This document shows positions 53,534 to 61,185 of a stretch of DNA of 64,000 nt, one piece after another. Location of the stretch: positions 1-64,000 of the forward strand of contig NZ_JALEGV010000011.1 of NCBI RefSeq assembly GCF_022763245.1, in the 5' to 3' direction. The DNA is from Oricola sp. GTDB lineage: Bacteria; Pseudomonadota; Alphaproteobacteria; Rhizobiales; Rhizobiaceae. A program made the translations under genes and the position numbers. The notes under the pieces are model-generated. The model was not told the origin of the DNA. It saw nothing but the letters and a program-made list of their open reading frames with translations, and made no database searches. The stretch's first letter is position 1; every line of letters begins with the position of its first letter.

Positions 53534-54055
53534 AGCCGAGTACCGTTTGTCCAGACCCACTCGGGTTTATGATCGGAAGCCAGGCAGATCAAGTTACCAA
53601 TTCAGGCGATCGACCAGCTTCCCTGATCAATCGATTCCGTTCCCGTTGAGTTTGAGAAAATTCCCTGTTTTGATTCCACGGGAATTTCATTGGCAAGCCA
53701 CTGAGATTTCGCGGAGAAAAGCCCGCTCGAACACCTCAAACCGCTCGAAATCGCGATTATTCCCTGTTCTTTCCCATTAAACAGGGAAATTTCGACCAGA
53801 GACTGGTTCGCCCAGGACTGCGTCCACAGCCAACCACCCTTCCCAAAATACCGTTTCCAGTTTCGTCGCCAGATAGCTGCGTGGTTTCCGCGGGTTAGCG
53901 GGTGCGCCTCGAAACAGAGACTGCATTTCGAGCCACAAATCGCCGCTGAATCGCGGAAAGTCTCAGTCGGCCATTTCGGGGCTGACAGTTTGCGGAAAGT
54001 GCATCGGCGGACCATCGGGTACTGATGCAAGTCTTCGACAAATTCGTGTGAGGTT
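53534..54055. other. non-coding stretch with inverted repeats and left arm of platform copy 2
   Basis: No gene supported. 53659-53787 holds inverted repeats of ATTCCCTGTT/AACAGGGAAT type, including CCCTGTT at 53762 facing AACAGGG at 53781. From 53828 on (AGCCAACCACCCTTCCCAAA) the DNA is the left arm of platform copy 2, nearly identical to 8868-9095. Confidence 0.55.
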
Positions 54056-55858
54056 TCAGAGCGTGGCCACGATGCGCCGCTGGGCCTGCCAGTCGGATGG
54101 CAACGGATTCTGGCCGAGCCGTTTTGCGGTCAGTCCGATCGGTTGATCGCCCTGCATGATCGATTTGACAATGTCGGGCGCTAGGAATGCCAGATCGATC
54201 ACCTGCAGGATGCGGCGCTTCGAGAGGCTTTCGGACGCAGCGATCTCCTCGAAGGTCTGACCGTGCTTGATGGCATTGTAATACTGATGCGCTTTGGCGA
54301 TGTTGCGGATCAGCGTTTCGTCGATGGATTGGCCTTGATCGTTTCCGATGATGAGCTTGGTTTCGACACCGCGCTTGCGGAACTGGAATGGGACCGAGAA
54401 CGACATCGCATCGGAGTTGATCGCTTTTGACTGAACAGATAGCCAGGCAGCGACGGGCTCGCCATCAAGAGCGATCTCAATCTTTCCCGGGGTAATCGTT
54501 GCTTGCTGGATGCAGGATAGGACAGCTTCCGGCTTCCTGGCCGATTTGCCTGACGCGGCTCCATCGAGCAAATCCCGGATGCGGCCGATATCATCGACTG
54601 AAGAATCGATCAGGAGATCGACGGGCAAACGATTGCGAAAATGGGTTTGGATCGCGGAAGACAACTGCTGTTCCAGCGACCTTGCCGGCAGCCGCCATCC
54701 GCTCGCAGCCTTCGATTTGTCGGCGTTCCCATCGCCGACGATCATGCGGTTGGAGGCATAGTATCGATATCGCCTGCCCTTCTTGTTGGCGTGGGTCGGA
54801 GTCAGACGATCTCCGGTCTCGTCGAATAGCTTGCCAGTGAGCGACGACCCCATGGATCCTGATGCCGACTGTCCCCTCCCTCTTCCTGCTGTTGCCATCA
54901 GGCGCTGCTGGACATCATCGAAGATCGCGGGATCGATGATCGCTGCGTGCTGGCCGTCATAGACCTGGCCCCGATGACGAATGCGACCGGCATAGATCGG
55001 ATTGGCCAGAATGTGATGGATGTGGCTTCGGCAGAAGGGAAGATTGCCAGCGGCGTTGCGAGTTCCCTTTGCTGATTGATTGGCAAGCTGTCCGTCGCTG
55101 CAATCCGCGATCACAATCTCATCAGAGCCTAATACCGGTGTCGCACCATCAATGCTGACCGGCTCGTTGCGGGCACTCTCGGCTGCTTTCGATGGTTTGA
55201 CCTCGGTCCCTCCCCTGGCCTTTGTTCGCAGCCCGATTCGGTCTGCCTGCTGTTTGACCGCCTTGACCGAACCATGTTCCAGATAGAGGTCGAACAACGT
55301 TCGAACCGTTCTGGCTTCGTCTTCCACTATCTTCAGCGTGCGCCCATCTGGCTCGTAGCCGAGTGGCACATTGCCACCCATCCAGAGCCCCTTCTTCTTC
55401 GAGGCGGCGATTTTGTCGCGGATGCGCTCGGCCGTGACCTCGCGCTCGAACTGGGCGAATGACAGGAGGACATTCAGCGTCAATCGACCCATGCTGGTGG
55501 CGGTGTTGAAGGACTGCGTCACCGACACGAAGGAAGCCTCGGCCGCATCCAGCCGTTCGACCAGTTTGGCGAAGTCCGCCAGCGATCGTGTTAGCCGGTC
55601 GATCTTGTAGACGACGATCTGATCGACCAGGCCTTCATCGACATCACGGAGGAGGCGCTGCAGCCCTGCCCGTTCCAGAGTTCCGCCGGATATGCCGCCG
55701 TCGTCATAGTGATCCGGCAGCAGCACCCAGCCTTCATGCTTCTGGCTGGTAATGTAGGAGACGCAGGCTTCTCGTTGGGCATGGAGCGAGTTGAACTCCT
55801 GTTCGAGCCCCTCCTCGGAGGACTTCCTCGTATAGATGGCGCAGCGGATCTTCTTCAT
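54056..55858 (-). CDS. large serine recombinase (platform copy 2)
   Basis: 600 residues from the ATG at 55858 (MKKIRCAIYTRKSSEEGLEQ), which overlaps DUF2924 (ATGA). A longer reading from 56002 is not credible. Same plan as the copy at 9096-10763, but about 45 residues are added after residue 220 (a stretch beginning KPSKAAESARNEPVSIDG) between the resolvase and recombinase domains. HTH at the end ENL/ESLSKRRILQVIDLAFLAPD as in copy 1. Confidence 0.92.
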   Translation of the reverse strand: MKKIRCAIYTRKSSEEGLEQEFNSLHAQREACVSYITSQKHEGWVLLPDHYDDGGISGGTLERAGLQRLLRDVDEGLVDQIVVYKIDRLTRSLADFAKLVERLDAAEASFVSVTQSFNTATSMGRLTLNVLLSFAQFEREVTAERIRDKIAASKKKGLWMGGNVPLGYEPDGRTLKIVEDEARTVRTLFDLYLEHGSVKAVKQQADRIGLRTKARGGTEVKPSKAAESARNEPVSIDGATPVLGSDEIVIADCSDGQLANQSAKGTRNAAGNLPFCRSHIHHILANPIYAGRIRHRGQVYDGQHAAIIDPAIFDDVQQRLMATAGRGRGQSASGSMGSSLTGKLFDETGDRLTPTHANKKGRRYRYYASNRMIVGDGNADKSKAASGWRLPARSLEQQLSSAIQTHFRNRLPVDLLIDSSVDDIGRIRDLLDGAASGKSARKPEAVLSCIQQATITPGKIEIALDGEPVAAWLSVQSKAINSDAMSFSVPFQFRKRGVETKLIIGNDQGQSIDETLIRNIAKAHQYYNAIKHGQTFEEIAASESLSKRRILQVIDLAFLAPDIVKSIMQGDQPIGLTAKRLGQNPLPSDWQAQRRIVATL

Positions 55859-56298
55859 GACGCGTCCAGTCCAAAGAAGCGCGGTCCCGACCAATGGGCT
55901 CCGGTGATCTTGCGGGCGATGGCACTCAGCGACCGGTACCGTTTGCCGTCCATCTGGAAGCCGTCGTCCAGCACCTCGACCTGATAGGACCGGCCGTTCC
56001 ACTCGCGCACGAGGTGCGTGCCCGGCCGTAGAGACATGGACGAGGCCGGCAGAGCCGATCTCGGCCTTCGAACGTCCTTCAAGGACCGTACGAGCGCCTT
56101 TCGAACCGCAGGCGAGTGCCGGCCATGAGCTTTCACCTGTGCCTCATAGGCCAGTGCCCGGCGCATGAATTGCACCGAGACGAATTTGGGAGGTTTCCGG
56201 CCGAACTGCTTCCCCCAAGCCTCGATGCAAGCGTCGCGATCCAGTTCGTCGAAGGCGGCAACATCGCTTCCGATCATGGATGACAACGCCGAGGTCAC
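55855..56298 (-). CDS. DUF2924 domain protein (platform copy 2)
   Basis: 147 residues from a GTG at 56298 overlapping the DUF3489 stop (GTGA). LRPGTHLVREWNGRSYQVEV and YRSLSAIARKITGAHWSGPRFFGL as in copy 1; four residues are missing in the middle (compare the KPNGKV stretch of copy 1). Same inferred role as its partner at 10760-11215. Confidence 0.88.
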   Translation of the reverse strand: MTSALSSMIGSDVAAFDELDRDACIEAWGKQFGRKPPKFVSVQFMRRALAYEAQVKAHGRHSPAVRKALVRSLKDVRRPRSALPASSMSLRPGTHLVREWNGRSYQVEVLDDGFQMDGKRYRSLSAIARKITGAHWSGPRFFGLDAS

Positions 56299-56678
56299 GA
56301 TACCGCCTCATCGGCGGCCTGCCCGCCCTCCTCGATTGGCGCCGAAACGATTGCGTAGACGGTCTCGCCGGTCTTCGGCGACTTCGAGGTCGTGACCTCG
56401 ATGCCCTGTTTGCGCAGGCCCGATATTGTCGCGCGCACCGTGTGCGCCTGCCAGCCCAGGCGCTCGACGATCACCGAAATGCGCGCGCCATTCGGCTTCG
56501 ACAGCAGGGCGACAAGCTGGTCCTTCTTGCTCTTCGCAGCCGATTTGCCGGTGCCGGCTAACTTCGGTTTGATGGCTGCACGCGGTGTACGCTTGGTGGC
56601 AGGCTTTTTGATTGCGTGGGTCTCGGTATTGATGGCCTTGCCGCTGTCGCCGCCATTCTCGATGATTTGGGTGTTCAT
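56295..56678 (-). CDS. DUF3489 domain protein (platform copy 2)
   Basis: 127 residues from the ATG at 56678 (GGAGAA upstream, same as copy 1). C-terminal winged-helix domain SKKDQLVALLSKPNGARISV...GLRKQGIEV is almost identical to copy 1; the N-terminal low-complexity part differs by small indels. Confidence 0.88.
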   Translation of the reverse strand: MNTQIIENGGDSGKAINTETHAIKKPATKRTPRAAIKPKLAGTGKSAAKSKKDQLVALLSKPNGARISVIVERLGWQAHTVRATISGLRKQGIEVTTSKSPKTGETVYAIVSAPIEEGGQAADEAVS

Positions 56679-57170
56679 GCTGTTCTCCACTCAATTTTCG
56701 AGGCCGGATTATCCGGCTTCGCACTGAGTGAAGCCCGCGGCGCGGGCACGGTCAGCCGATAAGCGCAGCTTGACCTGCCAACACTACCGCTTCCTTTGCC
56801 GACGAAGTCGAGCGGGAAAACGCTCAAAAGGAGACTTTCTTTGCGGATCGAATATGTCGGCGAATTGCGAGCGGATTCGCAATGGTCAGGTATGCCCAGG
56901 AAGACGCCGCAATCTGCCTAGCGCCGCAACAGCGGCCTTTCTGTCAATGACAGTTCTGCGCCCTCGTATCGGTCATTTAGAAACCCGGCGCATTGTCCCG
57001 AAAGCTCCCATTGCGATGGCCGGCCGACGATCACTCAGGTGTCGACTCCGGCTCGCTCCAAGTGCATCCTACCTAGATAATAGTGAGAAGGTATTTGTTT
57101 ATTCTGGCCCGCTGGCGCACGGGCATCATGTTCAGAACCCTTCGCGCCCTCTGCAATAAAGTATTTGATC
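56679..57170. other. non-coding right arm of platform copy 2
   Basis: No gene supported. Up to about 57007 it aligns with the region right of copy 1 (GAAGTCGAGCGGGAAAACGC shared). The last 160 bases are unique and should hold the promoter of the cargo operon that starts at 57171. Confidence 0.5.
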
Positions 57171-58223
57171 ATGACCACGAGCATCTCCAGCACGAAATCC
57201 AAGGTCACCTTCCTGGAAACCGTCTATCCGCCGATTTCCAATCAGGAGGCCATCTGGCTTCAGAATGACCCGGAGGTGGAGGCGCTGCTCAGGCAGAGTG
57301 ACTTCTATATGATTGGAGGTCGCGCCGAGGCGAAATACTTGAACCTCGTCATCGATCCTGAGACCTACGTCATCACCTTCGACTTCGCGATAGGCGACGA
57401 TTTTCGCGACCCCGTCGTGATCCGCATCCGCGACCTGCCAGCCGTCGAGGAATCGGACGCCGAGTCCTATTGGATTGAGGCTGGCGACAAAAATATCCGG
57501 GTATGGGACGGGCCGATCGGCGAGCCCGGCTCGGACGTTCTGGAGTGGTTCACGACCGAGAAGCTGATCTGGGATCGGTCGCGCGGCCGTGCCGGTCTCG
57601 AGCGCTTCGATCGTTACCGCGAGGCCGCGACCTATGATCTCCTTTATGTCGGCATCGCCAAGGTCGGAGACAGCTTCGATCGCCTCATCAGCAATGGGCA
57701 CAAGGCCCGCATGGAGATTCTCGGCAACGAGCCCCAGCGCTATCCCGGAGCGCGGGTGACCGACGAAATCTATCTGTTCCTGTTTAACGTCCAGCCGCTG
57801 ATCATGACGACCTTTGAACCGGAGCATGACTTCGAGAACGAGGATTTCAGCGGTGCCTACGACCGGAAGCGTATCGTCGCCGACGCCGAGAAGGCTTTCG
57901 TCAGCCTCCTGAAGCCCGAATACAACGTGGTGAAGTTCGCGAGCTACCCGAAGGGCGCGGACGGCCTCTACGGCTCCGACTTCGTTCGCTACGGCTACGC
58001 GATCTGCGAGGCCATTTCCTTCAACACGGCGCATAGCCGGATCAGGGGAAGCCGGGACGCGGCCACCGGCTTCATTACCAATGATGCCGACAGCATCTTC
58101 GTCGAAGGAAACACCGTGAAGTTGTTCGTCTCGGGCGTCGACTTCCCGGCCGTGCCGCCGCCAGCCGCGGCGAATGCGGCTCCCCGAGGCAACCATAAGG
58201 AAGAAAACCAGGGGGGTGTATGA
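57171..58223 (+). CDS. GIY-YIG-like endonuclease-type protein, cargo gene 1
   Basis: 350 residues from the ATG at 57171 (a TTG at 57165 is the alternative). In the middle, YDLLYVGIAKVGDSFDRLISNGHK matches the YxG...R...H pattern of GIY-YIG domains, and DAEKAFVSLLKPEYN has the catalytic Glu and Asn context at the end. The N-terminal 130 residues are beta-rich and unassigned. It starts a coupled operon (ATGA with the ATPase gene). A nuclease role in defence is inferred from context. Confidence 0.65.
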   Translation: MTTSISSTKSKVTFLETVYPPISNQEAIWLQNDPEVEALLRQSDFYMIGGRAEAKYLNLVIDPETYVITFDFAIGDDFRDPVVIRIRDLPAVEESDAESYWIEAGDKNIRVWDGPIGEPGSDVLEWFTTEKLIWDRSRGRAGLERFDRYREAATYDLLYVGIAKVGDSFDRLISNGHKARMEILGNEPQRYPGARVTDEIYLFLFNVQPLIMTTFEPEHDFENEDFSGAYDRKRIVADAEKAFVSLLKPEYNVVKFASYPKGADGLYGSDFVRYGYAICEAISFNTAHSRIRGSRDAATGFITNDADSIFVEGNTVKLFVSGVDFPAVPPPAAANAAPRGNHKEENQGGV

Positions 58224-60574
58224 TCAATCGCGGTTCCGAATGGCATCGATGGGAGCCGCATATCCATGCGCCCGGCACCCTGTTCAACAACCAATTCAAA
58301 GGCCCGAACGCCTGGAGCGACTATCTCACCAGCCTCGAACAGGCGACCCCGGTTATCTGCGCGATTGCGGTGACCGACTATTATTGCACCGACACCTATC
58401 AGGACGTTGTCCGAGAGATGAATGAAAACGGCCGCCTGCCACAGGTCGCGCTTGTTTTCCCTAATGTCGAGCTGCGGCTCGACGTGGCGACGGTGAAAGA
58501 GCGCTGGACCAACATCCACCTGCTCGTCTGCCCCGACGATCCGAAACATGGGGCGGAGGTCGAACGATTTCTCAGCCGGCTGAGATTTGAAGCCTTTGGC
58601 GACAACTTCGCCTGCACGCGAGAAGACCTAGCCAAGCTGGGCCGGAAGTCCAAGCCGGAGCTGAGCGAAGAGCGGGCCGCGTTCCGCCACGGGGCTTCGC
58701 AGTTCAAGGTCAACTTCGGAAAGTTGCGCGAAGAATATGGCAAGAGCGATTGGGCGAAGGAGAACATCCTGATTGCCGTCGCAGGGGCCGAAACCGATGG
58801 AACGTCCGGCATCCGCGATGCAAATGACGCAACCTTGCGACAGGAAATCGAGAAGTTCGCGCATGTCATTTTTGCCAGCAGTCCGGCGCAGCGCGATTTC
58901 TGGCTGGGGCGAAAAAACGGCGTCGGAGAGGACGTGCTTCGCGAGCGATACGACGGCTGCAAGCCCTGCCTGCACGGCAGCGACTCGCATGAGCAAGCTA
59001 CCGTCGCCAAGCCCGATGGCGACCGCTATTCCTGGATCAAGGGCGCGTTGGAGTTCGACGCGCTGCGCCAAGCCTATATCGATCCCGCCGGGCGGGCCTA
59101 TGTCGGCCCCCATCCCCCGTTTCGGGCTACCCCCGCGCGTGTCATTGCGGAGATAGAGTTGACGGGAGCGGACTGGGCACAGACACCTAGGCTCGCACTC
59201 AATCCCGGATTGGTCGCCATCATTGGCGCGCGGGGCTCGGGCAAGACCGCGCTCGCCGATGCGATCGCCGCGGGCTGCGACGCCACGGACGGCCGCTTGA
59301 GCAACGCGTCGTTTATCGTGCGGGCCCGTGAGCATCTCGACGGTGCCGGCGTCCGATTGACCTGGGAGACCGGCGACCCGTCGGTGCGCCCTTTGCTCGA
59401 CGATTCCTTTGATCCTTCGCTCTATCCGCGGGCGCGCTATCTCTCACAGAAATTCGTCGAAGAGCTGTGCTCGGCCGACGGCGTCAAGGACGAATTGCTG
59501 AGCGAGATCGAGCGGGTCATTTTCGAAGCCCACAGCACGCTCGAACGCGACGGCGCGACAGATTTCGGCGAACTGCTTGACCTTCGAACGACGGTGTTAC
59601 GCGACAATCGCAGCCGCGACGAGGACGCCATCGCGACCCTGTCCGATCAGGTCGGGCTCGAACGCGAGAAACAAAGCCAGATCACCGGCCTCAAGTCGCA
59701 AATCACTCAGAAAGAAGCGCTGATCGCCGGCTATATCAAAAGCCGAGATACATTGGTGACCACAGGCAGCGCGGAGCGGATCGAGCGGCTGAATGCGCTG
59801 ACCGAAGCGGCCGATCTCGCCCGGACACAGATTCGGTTGTGGTCGCAGGAAACCCAAGCCCTCCGGTCTTTGCAGAACGACGTGTCGGATTTCCGAACCA
59901 ACCGCGCGCCGATGGCGCTGCGCACGACCAAGCAGAACTTTGTCGGCGCGCATCTGGATGACAATGCTTGGGAGGTTTTCCGGCAGACCTACGCCGGCAA
60001 CGTCGACGGGACATTGACCGAGCGCCTTGCCAAGGCCGAGAAGGCAACGGCCGGGTGGCGGGGTAAAGAACTGCCCCGTAAGGCAAACGACCAAGAGCCC
60101 TATGTGGCCGACGACGCTGAGTTGAAGCGATTGTCGCTGGGCGAACTTGAGGCCGAGATCGGCCGCATTCAGCGCCTCATCAACATCGATACGGACACCG
60201 CCAATCGCCTGCGAGCGATAACCACCAAAATCGGGGACGAGAACGCTACGCTGAAGCGCCTGAAGGAAGCGCTGACCGATTGCGAAGGCGCCGCGGCGCG
60301 GACCGCCCAACTCCAAAAAGATCGCGAGCAGGCCTATTTGCGCGGGTCTTCGAATCCATCGTCGCGGAAGAGCAAGTGCTGCATGCGCTGTATCGCCCGC
60401 TCATGGATCGGCTCGCGCAGGCGTCCGGCACGCTGCGCAAATTATCGTTCTCGGTGTCCCGTCATGCAGACGTGCATCGCTGGGCGGCTGAGGGCGAAGG
60501 CTTGTTCGACAAGCGGCGCACTGGCCCGTTCAAGGGCGTTGGCACATTGGAGATTTGGGCAGACGCGCTGCTGA
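58220..60574 (+). CDS. TrlF-like PHP and SMC-type ATPase, N-terminal part (frameshifted), cargo gene 2
   Basis: Reads 784 codons but only about the first 706 are homologous; the last 78 are out of frame. Domains: PHP-like phosphoesterase at 1-260 (HIHAPG, TDYYCTD, PNVELR, HGSDSHEQAT), Walker A ARGSGKTALADA at about 334, then a long coiled coil (about 420-700). The TrlF family (RefSeq name, from memory) combines this N-terminus with an SMC-like ATPase. The rest of the ATPase head is at 60280-61185 in another frame. A single base lost near 60320-60345 would explain this. It overlaps the GIY-YIG gene by four bases. Confidence 0.75.
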   Translation: MINRGSEWHRWEPHIHAPGTLFNNQFKGPNAWSDYLTSLEQATPVICAIAVTDYYCTDTYQDVVREMNENGRLPQVALVFPNVELRLDVATVKERWTNIHLLVCPDDPKHGAEVERFLSRLRFEAFGDNFACTREDLAKLGRKSKPELSEERAAFRHGASQFKVNFGKLREEYGKSDWAKENILIAVAGAETDGTSGIRDANDATLRQEIEKFAHVIFASSPAQRDFWLGRKNGVGEDVLRERYDGCKPCLHGSDSHEQATVAKPDGDRYSWIKGALEFDALRQAYIDPAGRAYVGPHPPFRATPARVIAEIELTGADWAQTPRLALNPGLVAIIGARGSGKTALADAIAAGCDATDGRLSNASFIVRAREHLDGAGVRLTWETGDPSVRPLLDDSFDPSLYPRARYLSQKFVEELCSADGVKDELLSEIERVIFEAHSTLERDGATDFGELLDLRTTVLRDNRSRDEDAIATLSDQVGLEREKQSQITGLKSQITQKEALIAGYIKSRDTLVTTGSAERIERLNALTEAADLARTQIRLWSQETQALRSLQNDVSDFRTNRAPMALRTTKQNFVGAHLDDNAWEVFRQTYAGNVDGTLTERLAKAEKATAGWRGKELPRKANDQEPYVADDAELKRLSLGELEAEIGRIQRLINIDTDTANRLRAITTKIGDENATLKRLKEALTDCEGAAARTAQLQKDREQAYLRGSSNPSSRKSKCCMRCIARSWIGSRRRPARCANYRSRCPVMQTCIAGRLRAKACSTSGALARSRALAHWRFGQTRC

Positions 60575-61185
60575 AGCCAGCGTGGGAGTCGGGCAATCCG
60601 AAAGCCGTCGCCGAGGCGATGGCGGGATTTCGCCAGGCCCACCAAGCCGAGCTTCTCGATCTCTCCGAGGTGCCGCGATCACAGCAAGCGGATTATCGCT
60701 CCTGGTTAAAGCGGTTCGCCAAATGGCTCTATGGCACCAGCCATATCGAGATCAGCTACAGCATCGACTATGAAGCCGTTGATATTCGCAAGCTCTCTCC
60801 GGGCACGCGCGGCATTGTCCTGTTGCTGCTCTATCTCGCCCTGGATGACAGCGATGACCGCCCGCTAATCATCGACCAGCCGGAGGAAAACCTCGATCCG
60901 AAGTCGATCTTCGACGAACTGGTCGAGTTGTTCATCGCCGCGAAGAATGTGCGCCAGGTCATTATGGTGACGCACAACGCAAACCTCGTCGTCAATACGG
61001 ACGCCGATCAGGTCATCGTCGCGTTTTCCGGCACGCATACGCCCGGCAGCCTGCCGCCCATCCGCTACCTATCGGGTGGCCTCGAAAGCGTGGAGATGCG
61101 CAAGCATGTCTGCGACATCCTCGAAGGTGGCGACCGCGCCTTCAAGGAGCGCGCACGGCGGCTTCGCGTCCGTCTCGATCGATGA
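60280..61185 (+). CDS. TrlF-like ATPase, C-terminal part after the frameshift
   Basis: 301-codon frame, of which about 280 (from near 60340) are the continuation of the ATPase: ABC signature-like LSPGTRGIVLLLLYLALD, Walker B RPLIIDQPEENLDPKSIFDEL and H-loop VIMVTHNANLVVNTDAD. It lacks its own ribosome site; the first 20 residues are read from the wrong frame. Together with 58220-60574 it would make a protein of about 985 residues. Either the gene is broken, the reading is a sequencing error, or frameshifting is used. Confidence 0.7.
   Translation: MRRRRGADRPTPKRSRAGLFARVFESIVAEEQVLHALYRPLMDRLAQASGTLRKLSFSVSRHADVHRWAAEGEGLFDKRRTGPFKGVGTLEIWADALLKPAWESGNPKAVAEAMAGFRQAHQAELLDLSEVPRSQQADYRSWLKRFAKWLYGTSHIEISYSIDYEAVDIRKLSPGTRGIVLLLLYLALDDSDDRPLIIDQPEENLDPKSIFDELVELFIAAKNVRQVIMVTHNANLVVNTDADQVIVAFSGTHTPGSLPPIRYLSGGLESVEMRKHVCDILEGGDRAFKERARRLRVRLDR

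Larger units (their letters stand above)
53828..57007 (-). mobile_element. mobile platform copy 2 (serine recombinase-DUF2924-DUF3489)
   Basis: Direct repeat of 8868-11915 with the same gene order and overlaps. Left border again begins AGCCAACCACCC. The preceding bases (CTGGTTCG...CCAGG) only loosely resemble a tRNA T arm. The right arm homology fades near 57007, before the cargo. The two copies could recombine and delete about 45 kb between them. Confidence 0.75.

Noticed and set aside
53798-53832. Possible tRNA 3' end before platform copy 2
   Set aside because: CTGGTTCG...CCAGG resembles a T arm but the loop and acceptor stem do not pair; no anticodon arm is seen.
57132-58196. 354-codon minus-strand frame opposite cargo gene 1
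   Set aside because: The plus-strand gene is coupled to the ATPase and has a GIY-YIG-like pattern; the antisense frame has no motif.
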